Source: Bacteroidales bacterium
GTDB lineage: Bacteria; Bacteroidota; Bacteroidia; Bacteroidales; P3
Length of the DNA stretch: 57,534 bases
NCBI GenBank assembly: GCA_024400545.1
Contig: JAKSMO010000006.1
Coordinates: forward strand, 1 to 57,534
Reading direction: 5' to 3'
The notes beneath the pieces were generated by a model. That model was not told the origin of the DNA. It was given only the letters and a program-made list of their open reading frames with translations, and did no database searches. The position numbers and the translations under genes were made by a program. Of this stretch, positions 43,041 through 51,881 are shown one piece after another (the first letter of the stretch is position 1; each line of letters opens with the position of its first letter).

Positions 43041-43712
43041 ATGGAACTGAAAGATTCGTTAAAGAACTTAGTTTTCGAGAAGAGCAACCTCAAACAGCAG
43101 GTTTTCAACTCCACCAAAGAGGCTTTCGAGCTTTTCCGCTCGGTGACTCGCGACATTATTGCCCAGTTTCAGGAGCATAACCAGAAGGCGGGCGGCCAGG
43201 TGAATTTTGAGTTTGCTAATCATGGCGACTTTGAGTTTGAGGTGAAATTTGGCGGCGATGTGCTTATCTTTATCATGCACACCAATGTGTTTGAGTTTTC
43301 GCGCGACCACCAGGTGATGAAGACTCCCTACATCCACGAGGATAAGAAGCGTTCGTATTGCGGTGTGATCCGTATCTATAACTTTTTGGCCGATTCGTTC
43401 ACCTACCAGCGTGATCAGGACTTGGGTTATATGATTGGTAGAGTGTTTGTTAACGCAGAGAAGCACTACTTTATTGAAGGCAAGCGCGAGTTGGGAATGC
43501 TGTATAATAACTTTGGTAACTCGCTGATTTCCACCGAGTCTGTGCAAAGTATAGTGGAGTCGGCTATTGAATATACCACCAATTTTGATTTATTGACCCC
43601 TCCTTACGACGAAGTTAGCATGGTTTCGGTGGGCGAAATGAGGTATGATTCAGAAAAAAAATCAATGGTTACTGGCAAGCGTTTAGGCTTTGTGTTTCAG
43701 GAAGATAAGTGA
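43041..43712 (+). CDS. conserved-type Bacteroidales cytoplasmic protein, unknown function
   Basis: 223 aa, soluble. The N-terminal about 60 residues are a helical segment (KDSLKNLVFEKSNLKQQVFN). The rest is alpha/beta with many aromatic residues (FEFANHGDFEFEVKFGGDVL, IYNFLADSFTYQRDQDLGYM). No catalytic motif stands out. It is monocistronic with a strong promoter, next to tRNA-Glu and rpsT, so a core role is plausible. I cannot assign a family. Confidence 0.7.
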   Translation: MELKDSLKNLVFEKSNLKQQVFNSTKEAFELFRSVTRDIIAQFQEHNQKAGGQVNFEFANHGDFEFEVKFGGDVLIFIMHTNVFEFSRDHQVMKTPYIHEDKKRSYCGVIRIYNFLADSFTYQRDQDLGYMIGRVFVNAEKHYFIEGKRELGMLYNNFGNSLISTESVQSIVESAIEYTTNFDLLTPPYDEVSMVSVGEMRYDSEKKSMVTGKRLGFVFQEDK

Positions 43713-43752
43713 TTGTCTTAAAAAATATTCACACATTTTAGTGAAAAATTAT

Positions 43753-43783
43753 TTTGTCAATTCAAAAAATGTTAGTAATTTTG
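43753..43783 (+). promoter_or_regulatory. promoter of tRNA-Glu and rpsT
   Basis: TTTG (43753-43756), 19 bases, TAATTTTG (43776-43783). Transcription would begin about 30 bases before the tRNA and run on into rpsT. Confidence 0.85.
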
Positions 43784-43816
43784 CACCCGCTTTCGAGAGT
43801 TAAAGCAAAGCAAAAT

Positions 43817-43891
43817 GGTCCGTTCGTCTAGCTGGCCCAGGACGTAAGATTTTCATTCTTAAAATCGCGGGTTCGAATCCCGCACGGACTA
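43817..43891 (+). tRNA. tRNA-Glu (anticodon TTC)
   Basis: 75 nt cloverleaf. Acceptor GGTCCGT pairs with ACGGACT (one G-U), D stem GTCT/GGAC, anticodon stem TAAGA/TCTTA with loop TTTTCAT giving TTC, T stem GCGGG/CCCGC with loop TTCGAAT, discriminator A. CCA is not encoded. It shares a transcript with rpsT, 27 bases upstream. Confidence 0.93.
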
Positions 43892-43918
43892 CAAACTAAA
43901 AAAGAATTTAAAAAGAAT

Positions 43919-44170
43919 ATGGCACATCACAAGTCTGCAAAAAAAAGAATTCGTTCTAACGAAAAAAGAAGAGTAGAGAATCGTTACTACGCCAAGACCA
44001 TGCGCAATGCACTCCGTGACTTCCGCGCACTTGAAGATAAAAACGTTGCTGCTGAGAGAATGCCCAAGATGGTTTCTATCATTGACAAACTGGCTAAGCG
44101 TTCCATTATCCACAAGAACAAAGCTTCTAATCTGAAGTCTAAGGTAATGCGTCAGGTCAACGCTATGTAA
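43919..44170 (+). CDS. rpsT: 30S ribosomal protein S20
   Basis: 83 aa, Lys/Arg-rich. The family start MAHHKSAKKRIRSNEKRRVE and the C-terminal ASNLKSKVMRQVN are clear. It binds 16S rRNA early in assembly. It follows tRNA-Glu and ends at a strong terminator. Confidence 0.97.
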   Translation: MAHHKSAKKRIRSNEKRRVENRYYAKTMRNALRDFRALEDKNVAAERMPKMVSIIDKLAKRSIIHKNKASNLKSKVMRQVNAM

Positions 44171-44191
44171 TCCTGGTTCTACAGAATATTA

Positions 44192-44216
44192 AAGCCGAGG
44201 CATAAAGCCCCGGCTT
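44192..44216 (+). terminator. terminator after rpsT
   Basis: AAGCCGAGGC (44192-44201) and GCCCCGGCTT (44207-44216), one mismatch, then TTTTTT. Confidence 0.9.
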
Positions 44217-44219
44217 TTT

Positions 44220-44505
44220 TATTTTCTATATTTTGCGGCACTGTTGCCTCGGGTGGCGACTTGTGTTTAGCGGCTGCGGGTTTCATGGCCAAGCCGTTGT
44301 GGCCGTCCTTTTTTCGAGGGCGGTTTTCCATTTATTAGACTCTGCCGTGTTGAAAAACAATTTCTTGTATGTTATACCCATTGCATTGTTAATAACTCTG
44401 TGCGCCATATACCAAAAGTTATGTGTATTTTCGCAGAATGAAAATGATTGCGCACGTAGTGCATAATCTGGTAAATTATAATTATTTAATATAGATACAA
44501 CTCTT
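44220..44505 (+). other. gene-free leader before nrdJ
   Basis: About 290 bases without a credible gene. A weak -7-like TATTTTCG lies at about 44429-44436. I looked for a cobalamin riboswitch because the next gene needs B12, but found neither a B12 box nor the expected stem set. The short open frame at 44233-44466 is judged chance. Confidence 0.4.
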
Positions 44506-47091
44506 ATGCAGTCCGATATGTTTTTAGATTTTGGTGACGAAACTCACAATCTTAAACCCAAGAGCTATACGCAGTATCAGCCCGATGATATTATGAAGTC
44601 GTCGGTTGAATATTTTGGTGGCGACGAGCTTGCTGCCAACGTTTGGTTGAATAAGTATGCTCTGCGTGAGGACGACAAAATCTACGAACTCAATCCGGAC
44701 ATGATGCACCGCCGTCTGGCATCGGAATTTGCCCGTATAGAGCAAAATTATGCCAACCCTATGTCGGAGGAGATTATTTACGGACTGCTGAAAGATTTCA
44801 AATACATTATCCCCCAGGGAAGCCCCATGTCGGGCATTGGCAATAATTTCCAGGTTGTGTCTTTGTCGAACTGCTTTGTGATTGGCAACAATGGCGCTAG
44901 CGATTCGTATGGCGGCATTATGAAGATCGATCAGGAGCAGGTGCAGCTCATGAAGCGCCGAGGCGGTGTGGGCCACGACCTCACTCATATCCGTCCTTCG
45001 GGCAGCCCAGTTAAAAACAGTGCCCTCACCAGCACCGGCATTGTGCCGTTTATGGAGCGCTATAGCAACACCACCCGCGAGGTGGCTCAGGGCGGCCGCC
45101 GTGGCGCGCTGATGCTCAGTATCAGCATCAAGCATCCCAATGCCGAACAGTTTATTGATGCCAAATTGGAGCAGGGCAAGATTACGGGTGCCAATGTGAG
45201 TGTGAAGATTACCGACGATTTTATGGAATGCGTGAAGACCGGCAAGCCTTTTGTGCAGCAATATCCCGTCGATTCGCCCAATCCTATGGTCCGGCAGGAG
45301 ATCGATGCCCGAGCCCTCTGGAACAAGATTATTCACAACGCATGGGCTTCGGCCGAGCCCGGCGTGATGTTCTGGGACACCATCATCCGCGAGAGTGTGC
45401 CCGACTGCTATGCCGATTTTGGCTACCGCACGGTTTCCACCAACCCCTGTGGCGAAATTCCGCTGTGTCCTTACGACAGCTGCCGACTGATAGCTGTTAA
45501 TCTATATAGTTATGTAAAGAATCCGTTTACGCCTCAGGCCGAGTTTGATTTTGACCTTTTCCGCGACCATATCATTAAGGGTCAGCGACTGATGGATGAC
45601 TTGATTGATTTGGAGCTTGAGAAAGTGAATCAGATTTTGGCCAAGATTGAGAGCGATCCCGAGAGCGACGACATTAAGAGTGTGGAGCGTAATCTGTGGC
45701 TCAACATCAAGATGAAATGTTTGGAGGGCCGTCGTACCGGTTTTGGCATCACTGCCGAAGGCGATATGCTGGCCGCCATGGGTTTGCGCTATGGTAGCAA
45801 AGAGGCTACGGAATTCTCGGTCAGTGTGCATCGCACATTGGCTTGTTCGGCCTATCGTTCTTCGGTGATTATGGCCAAGGAGCGCGGATGCTTCCCCCTG
45901 TATGATGCCAATCGTGAGAAACTGAATCCCTTTATCCAACGTTTGGCCGAGGCCGACCCCGAACTGTATGCCGAGATGGTGCAGAATGGCCGTCGCAACA
46001 TTGCGCTGCTCACCATCGCACCCACAGGCACGGTGAGTATCCTCACCCAAACCACTTCGGGTATTGAGCCCGTATTCTTGGTCAGCTACAAGCGTCGTAA
46101 GAAAATCAACCCCAACGATAAAGATTCGTCGAAACACAAGATTATCAAGGATGAGAGTGGCGACTATTTTGAGGAGTACAACGTCCTTCATCCTAAATTT
46201 ATCGACTGGCTGAAGATTGTCAAGCATTATACTGCCGAGCAGATTGATGCGCTGGATGATGCAGCCTTGGACAATCTGGTGAAGGAGTCGCCTTACTACA
46301 AGGCTACGTCGGCCGATATCGACTGGGTTAACAAAGTAAAAATGCAGGGTGCCATCCAGAAATGGGTGGACCACTCAATAAGCGTCACCGTCAATATCCC
46401 CAAGGAAACATCTGAGGAGATAGTAAGCACAATTTATCAGACAGCTTGGGAGTCGGGCTGCAAGGGCTGCACCATTTATCGCGATGGTTCGCGTAATGGT
46501 GTGCTTGTATCAAAGAGCGAATCGAATAAAGATTGCGCCCAGTTTAAAGAGAGCAAGGCACCCAAGCGTCCGAAAAAACTGGAGGCCGAAGTGGTTCGTT
46601 TCCGTAACGACCGCGAAGACTGGGTAGCTGTGGTGGGTATGTTTGAAGGCCGCCCCTATGAGATTTTCACAGGCAAGGCCGAGAGTTTCTTCTTGCCCAA
46701 ATGGGTGGAGAAAGGCTATGTGATCAGGGTGAAAGAACCTGGTCAGGAACATGCCCGCTACGATTTCCAGTTTACCGACCAGGACGGTTACCATGTAACG
46801 ATGGAAGGCCTGTCGCGTATGTTCAACAAGGATTATTGGAACTACGCCAAGCTCATTTCCGGCATTTTGCGCCACGGCATGCCCATTCCTAATGTGGTTG
46901 ACCTTATTGGTAAGCTCAATTTCGATGTTGACAGCATCACTACTTGGTCCAACGGTGTGGCCCGTGCCCTTAAACGTTTTATTAAGGACGGCACCGAAAC
47001 CGGTGAGACCTGCCCCGATTGTGGCGCTAAGATTATCTACACCGGCGGCTGCAAGAGCTGCCCCAACTGCGGATGGTCTAAGTGCTCCTAA
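44506..47091 (+). CDS. nrdJ: adenosylcobalamin-dependent ribonucleotide reductase (class II)
   Basis: 861 aa. Class II/I large-subunit barrel with NPCGEIPLCPYDSCR, the active-site segment VSLSNCFVIGN, and PTGTVSILTQTTSGIEPVF. The C-terminus has the tail zinc/redox cysteines CPDCGAKIIYTGGCKSCPNC. Unlike class I it carries no need for NrdB, which is not in the window. It reduces ribonucleotides to deoxyribonucleotides using adenosylcobalamin, made by the PduO-type enzyme at 13527. The extra domain at about 680-800 (RFRNDREDWVAVVGMFEGRP) is usual for the long NrdJ type. Confidence 0.95.
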   Translation: MQSDMFLDFGDETHNLKPKSYTQYQPDDIMKSSVEYFGGDELAANVWLNKYALREDDKIYELNPDMMHRRLASEFARIEQNYANPMSEEIIYGLLKDFKYIIPQGSPMSGIGNNFQVVSLSNCFVIGNNGASDSYGGIMKIDQEQVQLMKRRGGVGHDLTHIRPSGSPVKNSALTSTGIVPFMERYSNTTREVAQGGRRGALMLSISIKHPNAEQFIDAKLEQGKITGANVSVKITDDFMECVKTGKPFVQQYPVDSPNPMVRQEIDARALWNKIIHNAWASAEPGVMFWDTIIRESVPDCYADFGYRTVSTNPCGEIPLCPYDSCRLIAVNLYSYVKNPFTPQAEFDFDLFRDHIIKGQRLMDDLIDLELEKVNQILAKIESDPESDDIKSVERNLWLNIKMKCLEGRRTGFGITAEGDMLAAMGLRYGSKEATEFSVSVHRTLACSAYRSSVIMAKERGCFPLYDANREKLNPFIQRLAEADPELYAEMVQNGRRNIALLTIAPTGTVSILTQTTSGIEPVFLVSYKRRKKINPNDKDSSKHKIIKDESGDYFEEYNVLHPKFIDWLKIVKHYTAEQIDALDDAALDNLVKESPYYKATSADIDWVNKVKMQGAIQKWVDHSISVTVNIPKETSEEIVSTIYQTAWESGCKGCTIYRDGSRNGVLVSKSESNKDCAQFKESKAPKRPKKLEAEVVRFRNDREDWVAVVGMFEGRPYEIFTGKAESFFLPKWVEKGYVIRVKEPGQEHARYDFQFTDQDGYHVTMEGLSRMFNKDYWNYAKLISGILRHGMPIPNVVDLIGKLNFDVDSITTWSNGVARALKRFIKDGTETGETCPDCGAKIIYTGGCKSCPNCGWSKCS

Positions 47092-47125
47092 TATAGCGAC
47101 TTAATAACATTTGATATCCCTCGTG

Positions 47126-47152
47126 AAGGCTCCTGTAGAGGAGCCTTTACTT
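47126..47152 (+). terminator. terminator after nrdJ
   Basis: AAGGCTCC (47126-47133) and GGAGCCTT (47140-47147), then TACTTTTTC. Confidence 0.85.
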
Positions 47153-47231
47153 TTTCTCTCCAGAAATAAGACATAGCCACGGCTAGGAGGACGCCGCAGA
47201 AATGCGCCAGTGCAATTAAGTTGTACGCAGT
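47145..47231 (-). pseudogene. possible remnant of a rhomboid protease C-terminus
   Basis: On the minus strand the frame reads NLIALAHFCGVLLAVAMSYF, then WREKVK. A hydrophobic helix with His followed by G-x(4-6) and a basic end resembles the last catalytic helix of rhomboid proteases (AHxGG...LLAYFWR). Nothing protein-like precedes it toward 47351, where the yeiH promoter lies. It would be the leftover tail of a deleted gene. Confidence 0.3.
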
Positions 47232-47300
47232 GTTTTTATTATAGATGGTTTTGGGTGGACTGTGCGAAATGTTAAGAAATTGATTTTGTCGGCTCAAAAA

Positions 47301-47331
47301 TTTGCAAAATTCGAAAAATGTTGTAATTTTG
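47301..47331 (+). promoter_or_regulatory. promoter of the YeiH-type exporter gene
   Basis: TTTG (47301-47304), 19 bases, TAATTTTG (47324-47331), 26 bases before the ATG. Confidence 0.85.
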
Positions 47332-47356
47332 CACAAAATTATAAAACACATTACAA

Positions 47357-48745
47357 ATGGAAAATACTAGTACTACAACTGTCCAACCTAAAGGTGGCAA
47401 TTGGTCCGACTTGTGGAAGAAGGAGGACTGGCTGGCCGTTTGGATTGGCTTCATCATTATTGCCCTGGGCTCACTAGATGTGCTCCTGGGGTGGGATTTC
47501 TTTTCGGCACTCAAATTCAAGACTTGGGCTTTGTGGGAAACCCTCACTCCCGAGCAGCTTGAAAGTGGCAAGTTTGCCACCCTGGGCTCCCAGCTCAATG
47601 GTGCATTCTTCGGCAAACTGCTGCTTACGGGTGTTGTGCTGAGCCTGCTCTTTGGCGCGGGCGTTAAGCTGATGGGCGAGAAACTCAGCAAGTTCATCCC
47701 CGCATTCCTGGCTCTCTATTTTATTGCCATCATCGTGCGCCTTATCAGTGCAGAATATACACTCAATCATTATCTTGAATGGGCTTTCTGGGCACTCTTT
47801 GTAGGCCTTCTGATCTCCAACACTATCAAGGTTCCCGATTGGCTGAAACCTGCTGTAAAGACCGAGTTCTATATCAAGACCGGTCTTGTGGTCATGGGTT
47901 TCTCGGTGCTGTTCTCCAACATTGCCAAGTTCGGCCTCTATGGCCTTGGCATTGCGTGGATTGTCACCCCTGTGGTCATCCTCTTCATGTGGCAGTTCGG
48001 CATCCGTGTGCTGAAAATCGACAACAAACCCCTCGTCATGACCCTTGCTTCGGCTACCAGTGTCTGCGGTACTTCTGCCGCTATCGCCACCGGTGCTGCC
48101 TGCAAGGCTAAGAAAGAGGACCTCTCCATGGCAGTCTCCATCTCCATCATCTTCACCATCTTGATGATGGTCTTCGAGCCTATGATTATCAAAGCTCTCG
48201 GCATGTCGGCCCTCATGGGCGGCTCGCTGATTGGTGGTACTGTGGATAGCACTGGCGCCGTTGTTGTGGCTGGCACCGCTCTCGGTCCCGAGGCTCAGCA
48301 GGCTGCCGTGTTGGTCAAGTCCATCCAAAATATCCTCATCGGCTTCATCGCATTCTTCGTGGCAGTGTTCTTTGCCACCCGCGTTGACAATACCGAGAAA
48401 CGCACCGTCCGTGCCAACGAGATCTGGGTGCGTTTCCCCAAGTTCATCATCGGCTTCTTCGTGGCTTCTTTGGTGGCAAGCTTCATCTTCCTCCCCGCAG
48501 TAGGTGGCGACCAGGTGGGTGCCATCAACAAGGTGCTCGACCAGTATAAAAACTGGGCCTTTGTGCTTGCTTTCACCAGCATCGGTCTCGATACCCACTT
48601 CAAGACCATCATCAAGCAGATGCATGGCGGCAAGGTGCTGTGGCTCTACCTCATTGGCCAGACCTTCAACATCCTGCTCACCTTCCTGGCAGTGTGGCTG
48701 CTCCTCTCGGGCGTCATCTTCCCCATCCCCACATTGACTGTTTAA
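47357..48745 (+). CDS. YeiH family putative sulfate exporter/transporter
   Basis: 462 aa, about ten hydrophobic helices. Family features are LKTEF-like KTEFYIKTGLVVMGFSVLFS, the signature SATSVCGTSAAIATGAACKA and GTVDSTGAVVVAG. It is longer than E. coli YeiH because of an N-terminal extension (about residues 1-75) with a Trp-rich amphipathic start. The substrate is not proven for this family; sulfite or sulfate export is the usual annotation. Codon usage suggests good expression. Confidence 0.88.
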   Translation: MENTSTTTVQPKGGNWSDLWKKEDWLAVWIGFIIIALGSLDVLLGWDFFSALKFKTWALWETLTPEQLESGKFATLGSQLNGAFFGKLLLTGVVLSLLFGAGVKLMGEKLSKFIPAFLALYFIAIIVRLISAEYTLNHYLEWAFWALFVGLLISNTIKVPDWLKPAVKTEFYIKTGLVVMGFSVLFSNIAKFGLYGLGIAWIVTPVVILFMWQFGIRVLKIDNKPLVMTLASATSVCGTSAAIATGAACKAKKEDLSMAVSISIIFTILMMVFEPMIIKALGMSALMGGSLIGGTVDSTGAVVVAGTALGPEAQQAAVLVKSIQNILIGFIAFFVAVFFATRVDNTEKRTVRANEIWVRFPKFIIGFFVASLVASFIFLPAVGGDQVGAINKVLDQYKNWAFVLAFTSIGLDTHFKTIIKQMHGGKVLWLYLIGQTFNILLTFLAVWLLLSGVIFPIPTLTV

Positions 48746-48759
48746 AGTGATCAGTAATG

Positions 48760-48799
48760 AGTGAAGAGTGACCGGACAAATGTCTGTTCACTCTTCACT
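48760..48799 (+). terminator. hairpin after the YeiH-type gene
   Basis: AGTGAAGAGTGA (48760-48771) and TCACTCTTCACT (48788-48799), with outer pairing of GTGATCAGT and ACTGATCC. Words built of GTGA/TCAC recur, as in other spacers. Confidence 0.6.
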
Positions 48800-48827
48800 A
48801 TTTCACAGATCACTGATCCTTTATCTA

Positions 48828-49112
48828 ATGAAGAAGTTTATGCGCATCCTCACCTGGGTGGTGGCCATTGCCATTGTGCTGATTGCCGTTTATATCATGG
48901 CCAATCGGCTGGGGCTGGTAGATAGTCTTGGTTTCGGCGCCGGTGCGTACTATTATGCCGACATCCCCAACTACAAGGAGATTGACAAAAATGCCTACCA
49001 CAGCCCCGTGCCCACCTGGCTCTGCATCATCCTCTTCCTGGCCTGGGGCTTCCTCATGTACCGCCTCTGGGTGTGGCTTGAGAACCGAAACAACCGGCAC
49101 GACAAAGATTAG
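48828..49112 (+). CDS. small two-helix membrane protein
   Basis: 94 aa from ATG 48828; the frame upstream to 48768 runs through the hairpin and is rejected. Hydrophobic segments at about 5-24 and 63-81 place residues about 25-62 (Tyr-rich, YYYADIPNYKEID) outside the membrane. The C-terminus is charged. No family is recognised. Confidence 0.65.
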   Translation: MKKFMRILTWVVAIAIVLIAVYIMANRLGLVDSLGFGAGAYYYADIPNYKEIDKNAYHSPVPTWLCIILFLAWGFLMYRLWVWLENRNNRHDKD

Positions 49113-49410
49113 TCCACCACCGTTAGTCCACTCATCCTGCGGTCATCCTACGGTCATTCTACGGGGATTCTACGGTCTCATAAGCGTAGCAACACCGTAG
49201 GATTTCCGTAGCATATCCGTATCATTACTGGACAAACTCAAAAGGAATGGCTGTCGAATGCGGTTTCCCCTAAATTGGCGCATTCCTGGTATTCTGTGCA
49301 AAGCATCATTCATCATTCATCTTTTTTCACTTTATCACCTTCGGCGTAAGACCGGACCGTCTCCGCCCTATGGATTGGTGCTGAAAGGTAGGCTCAAGGA
49401 ATCGCAAATG
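49113..49410. repeat. gene-free stretch with CTACGG word repeats
   Basis: Between 49138 and 49225 CTACGG occurs repeatedly (TCCTACGGTCATTCTACGGG, GATTCTACGG) and its complement CCGTAG follows (CACCGTAGGATTTCCGTAG), so the stretch can fold on itself. The rest up to 49410 shows no gene and no promoter. Confidence 0.45.
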
Positions 49411-49436
49411 AAAAAAGGAGGCCCGGATGAGCCTCC
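49411..49436 (-). terminator. terminator of the AspT/YidE-type gene
   Basis: GGAGGC (49417-49422) and GCCTCC (49431-49436); on the minus strand followed by a T run (A run 49411-49416). It lies 25 bases past the stop. Confidence 0.8.
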
Positions 49437-49460
49437 CTGGTTATTGTGGATGACAGTAGC

Positions 49461-50690
49461 CTACAAGGTGATGACCAGCACTTGGGCCATGAGCACACGC
49501 AGGAACATGGTTAGTGGATATACAGTTGAGTATGCTACACTTGATTGTTGATCGGTGCAAAGGCTATTGCTATAGGCCAGTGCGGGAGGGTCGGTCATGG
49601 CACCGGAGATAAGTCCGGCAATGGTGTAGTAGCTGAGGTTGAAGCAGAATCGGGCAATGAGACCTACGGCCAGACAAGGGACCACGGTGATGGCAAACCC
49701 ATAAACAACCCACATATAGCCGCCGTTCATGATGGTCTGGAAGAAGCCTTGTCCGGCGCCGATACCCACGGCTGCCATAAAAAGGCTGATGCCTATTTCG
49801 CGGATCATGAGGTTGGCCGACTTGGTAGTGTGGGTGGGGATGTGGAGTCTGGGACCGAAATGGGAAATGAGGATGCTGACGATGAGGGGACCGCCAGCCA
49901 AACCTAAGCGAATGGGTACTGGGATGCCCGGAATGGCTATGGGCACCATACCCAGCACCACGCCCAGCGCAATTCCGATAAAGATGTAGAAGAGGTGCGG
50001 TTTGTTGTCTTCAGGTTTGGAAGGTGCGGTTTGTTGCGATGCCTCTTTCTGTTGGTTTGCGCGTTGCAGGTCGGCACCATTGCGGTGCGCATTGGCTTCG
50101 AATAGGGAATCTTCGGCAGCCTTGTCCACGCGGAAGAAGCATTTGAGGAACGTGATGCTGAGTATAATGCCCACCACGGCCAATGGGTAGGCCACGGCAT
50201 AGCCTTGGGCATATAATGAGTTGGATAATCCGTTGTTAAGGTCAGAGAAAGTCTGTTGGGCGGCACCCAGTCCGGGGGTGTTGGTCACGGCTCCATAAAG
50301 TACACCTACCATAGCGGCCTTGTCTTCGCCCGTAAGCGATTGGATAATAAGCATCATGGCACAGCCAAGCAAGACGATGGTCATAGCTAGGGTGTTGAGC
50401 AGCACGCCGCCTTTTTTGAACGATTGAAAGAAGCCAGGACCCACCTCGATGCCGATGGAGTAGATGAACAAGATAAGTCCGAACTCTTTCGCAAAATGGC
50501 CTATTTCGGCATCGAGTTGCAATCCTAGCTGCCCCACAAAGATACCGACGAAAAGTATCCAAGTGACGCCAAATGAAATGTTTTTTATATGAATACGACT
50601 AAGTATTAGTCCGATAGCAATGACCAGGCTCAGTAGCAATACGGAGTTTGCCACACCTGGTTGAAGGAACAAAGTCTCTAACCAGCTCAT
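49461..50690 (-). CDS. AspT/YidE-family transporter lacking the RCK domains
   Basis: 409 aa with about ten helices in two repeats of the aspartate-alanine exchanger (Asp-Al_Ex) domain, each with a GA(V/M)T(N/D)(T/P)P-like signature: GAVTNTPGLGAAQQ and GAMTDPPALAYSN. Homologues such as YidE/YbjL (about 550 aa) carry two TrkA-C domains in the middle. Here only a charged, Gln-rich linker (about 190-240, RANQQKEASQQTAPSKPED) is present. Transport of a small dicarboxylate or amino acid is likely. The missing RCK domains point to a form without nucleotide gating. Confidence 0.85.
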   Translation of the reverse strand: MSWLETLFLQPGVANSVLLLSLVIAIGLILSRIHIKNISFGVTWILFVGIFVGQLGLQLDAEIGHFAKEFGLILFIYSIGIEVGPGFFQSFKKGGVLLNTLAMTIVLLGCAMMLIIQSLTGEDKAAMVGVLYGAVTNTPGLGAAQQTFSDLNNGLSNSLYAQGYAVAYPLAVVGIILSITFLKCFFRVDKAAEDSLFEANAHRNGADLQRANQQKEASQQTAPSKPEDNKPHLFYIFIGIALGVVLGMVPIAIPGIPVPIRLGLAGGPLIVSILISHFGPRLHIPTHTTKSANLMIREIGISLFMAAVGIGAGQGFFQTIMNGGYMWVVYGFAITVVPCLAVGLIARFCFNLSYYTIAGLISGAMTDPPALAYSNSLCTDQQSSVAYSTVYPLTMFLRVLMAQVLVITL

Positions 50691-50793
50691 GATAGTTGAA
50701 GATTAAGAATAATAATTAATGGTTGGGCAGTTGTTTAGTCGGCACCTCTCGAACTTCAGAGGTATTAATTATTAATTCCGAATTCTTAATAAA

Positions 50794-51693
50794 TTATAGG
50801 TTCATCTTGCGGATATAGAGAGACTTAGTGTCGTCAACCATGCGGATAAATTCGCGGGTGGCGCATTTCATATACACTCCACTCTTCACATGGTAGCAGC
50901 CGTCCATGCGACATTCGTCGCCCTCCACTGGGATAGACACCAATCCGTGGCCACGCTTGATGGTGGCATGCGAAAGAAGTGTAACCATGTGCGACGAAGC
51001 CACAATGTCGAGGAGCATAGCAATGTCGTTCACCTCCATCTGGATGTTGAAATTGTTAGTCTTTTTTGAGGCCATGGAGTCGAACACGTTGCGTGCCTGC
51101 ATTCCGGTGCCGGGCAATGCGAGCGTGCAGTTGCTCAGTTCGCCAAGAGTGAGTGTCTTGCGATCGGCCAGCGGGTGGGTGTCGCACATAACGGCAGACA
51201 GGCGGTTAAAAAATAACGAGTAAGACTCAATGTCGGGATAACTCTCGGTGGATCGATAGCTGAACACCACGTCCACTTCCTGTTGGCTGAGCATGGTCAT
51301 GAGCTCATCCACTGGGTGGCAGATTATGTTCACCTTTACACCGGGATGTTTTCGGATGAAGAGGAGCAATACATCAGTTAGGATAGGGGAGAAGGTGTAG
51401 GTGGTGCCAATATTAATAGAGCCAGTAACTACACCTTTTACATTGCGGATTTTGTCAATTGTGGTGTCGGCATCGGCCAAAGTCTTTTTGGCCTGGGGCA
51501 GGAAGGCCTGACCCAAGTCGGTGAGGCTCACGTGGCGGTTGTCTCTCACAAGAAGTGCGGCATCAAGTTCGTCCTCAAGATTCTTAATCTGTTGCGAAAG
51601 GGTGCTCTGGGTTACATTGAGCACTTTTGCAGCTTCCGAGAAACTCGATAGTTCTGCAATCTTGACGAAGTATTTTAGTTGCCGCAGTTCCAT
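50794..51693 (-). CDS. LysR-family transcriptional regulator
   Basis: 299 aa. N-terminal winged helix (MELRQLKYFVKIAELSSFSE, then AAKVLNVTQSTLSQQIKNLE) and a periplasmic-binding-like effector domain (about 90-295). The effector domain has the CynR/CysB-like TGSINIGTTYTFSPIL. No OxyR-type redox Cys pair is obvious. It is cotranscribed after a 37-aa membrane peptide (10-bp gap). The divergent genes lie elsewhere, so its target is unclear; the AspT-type transporter gene downstream on the same strand is one candidate. Confidence 0.9.
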   Translation of the reverse strand: MELRQLKYFVKIAELSSFSEAAKVLNVTQSTLSQQIKNLEDELDAALLVRDNRHVSLTDLGQAFLPQAKKTLADADTTIDKIRNVKGVVTGSINIGTTYTFSPILTDVLLLFIRKHPGVKVNIICHPVDELMTMLSQQEVDVVFSYRSTESYPDIESYSLFFNRLSAVMCDTHPLADRKTLTLGELSNCTLALPGTGMQARNVFDSMASKKTNNFNIQMEVNDIAMLLDIVASSHMVTLLSHATIKRGHGLVSIPVEGDECRMDGCYHVKSGVYMKCATREFIRMVDDTKSLYIRKMNL

Positions 51694-51703
51694 TATCCTT
51701 TAG

Positions 51704-51817
51704 TTAGTCTATCGTGTTATTGGAGTTTTTGATTTCTTTCATTTTATAGTAGGTACCAACGACCAATGCCAGTACCAGACCTGCGATGATGATGTGCCAA
51801 GCGGTGATAGTTACCAT
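51704..51817 (-). CDS. 37-aa single-helix membrane peptide, cotranscribed with LysR gene
   Basis: Open frame MVTITAWHIIIAGLVLALVV, then a charged tail ending NNTID. A single hydrophobic helix of about 18 residues is followed by a Lys-rich cytoplasmic tail. It lies between a -7 box (51882-51889) and the LysR start 10 bases beyond its stop, so it is the first cistron of that transcript. It is too short for usual gene callers. It resembles small accessory subunits of membrane complexes, but no family is recognised. Confidence 0.55.
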   Translation of the reverse strand: MVTITAWHIIIAGLVLALVVGTYYKMKEIKNSNNTID

Positions 51818-51881
51818 GTTTTTTTGTTTTAAAAAGGTTAATACTTACAAGGGTAATTTGTCTCCCTTTAATTTTCGGTTG

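Noticed and set aside
44233..44466. 77-aa frame between rpsT and nrdJ
   Set aside because: It begins inside the rpsT terminator region, has no ribosome-binding site and no recognisable helix or domain pattern.
44220..44505. Cobalamin riboswitch ahead of nrdJ
   Set aside because: No B12 box or typical stem arrangement could be found by eye.
47474..48625. 383-aa minus-strand open frame opposite the YeiH-type gene
   Set aside because: Composition (His/Asp/Glu-rich) is that of an antisense shadow of a membrane protein.
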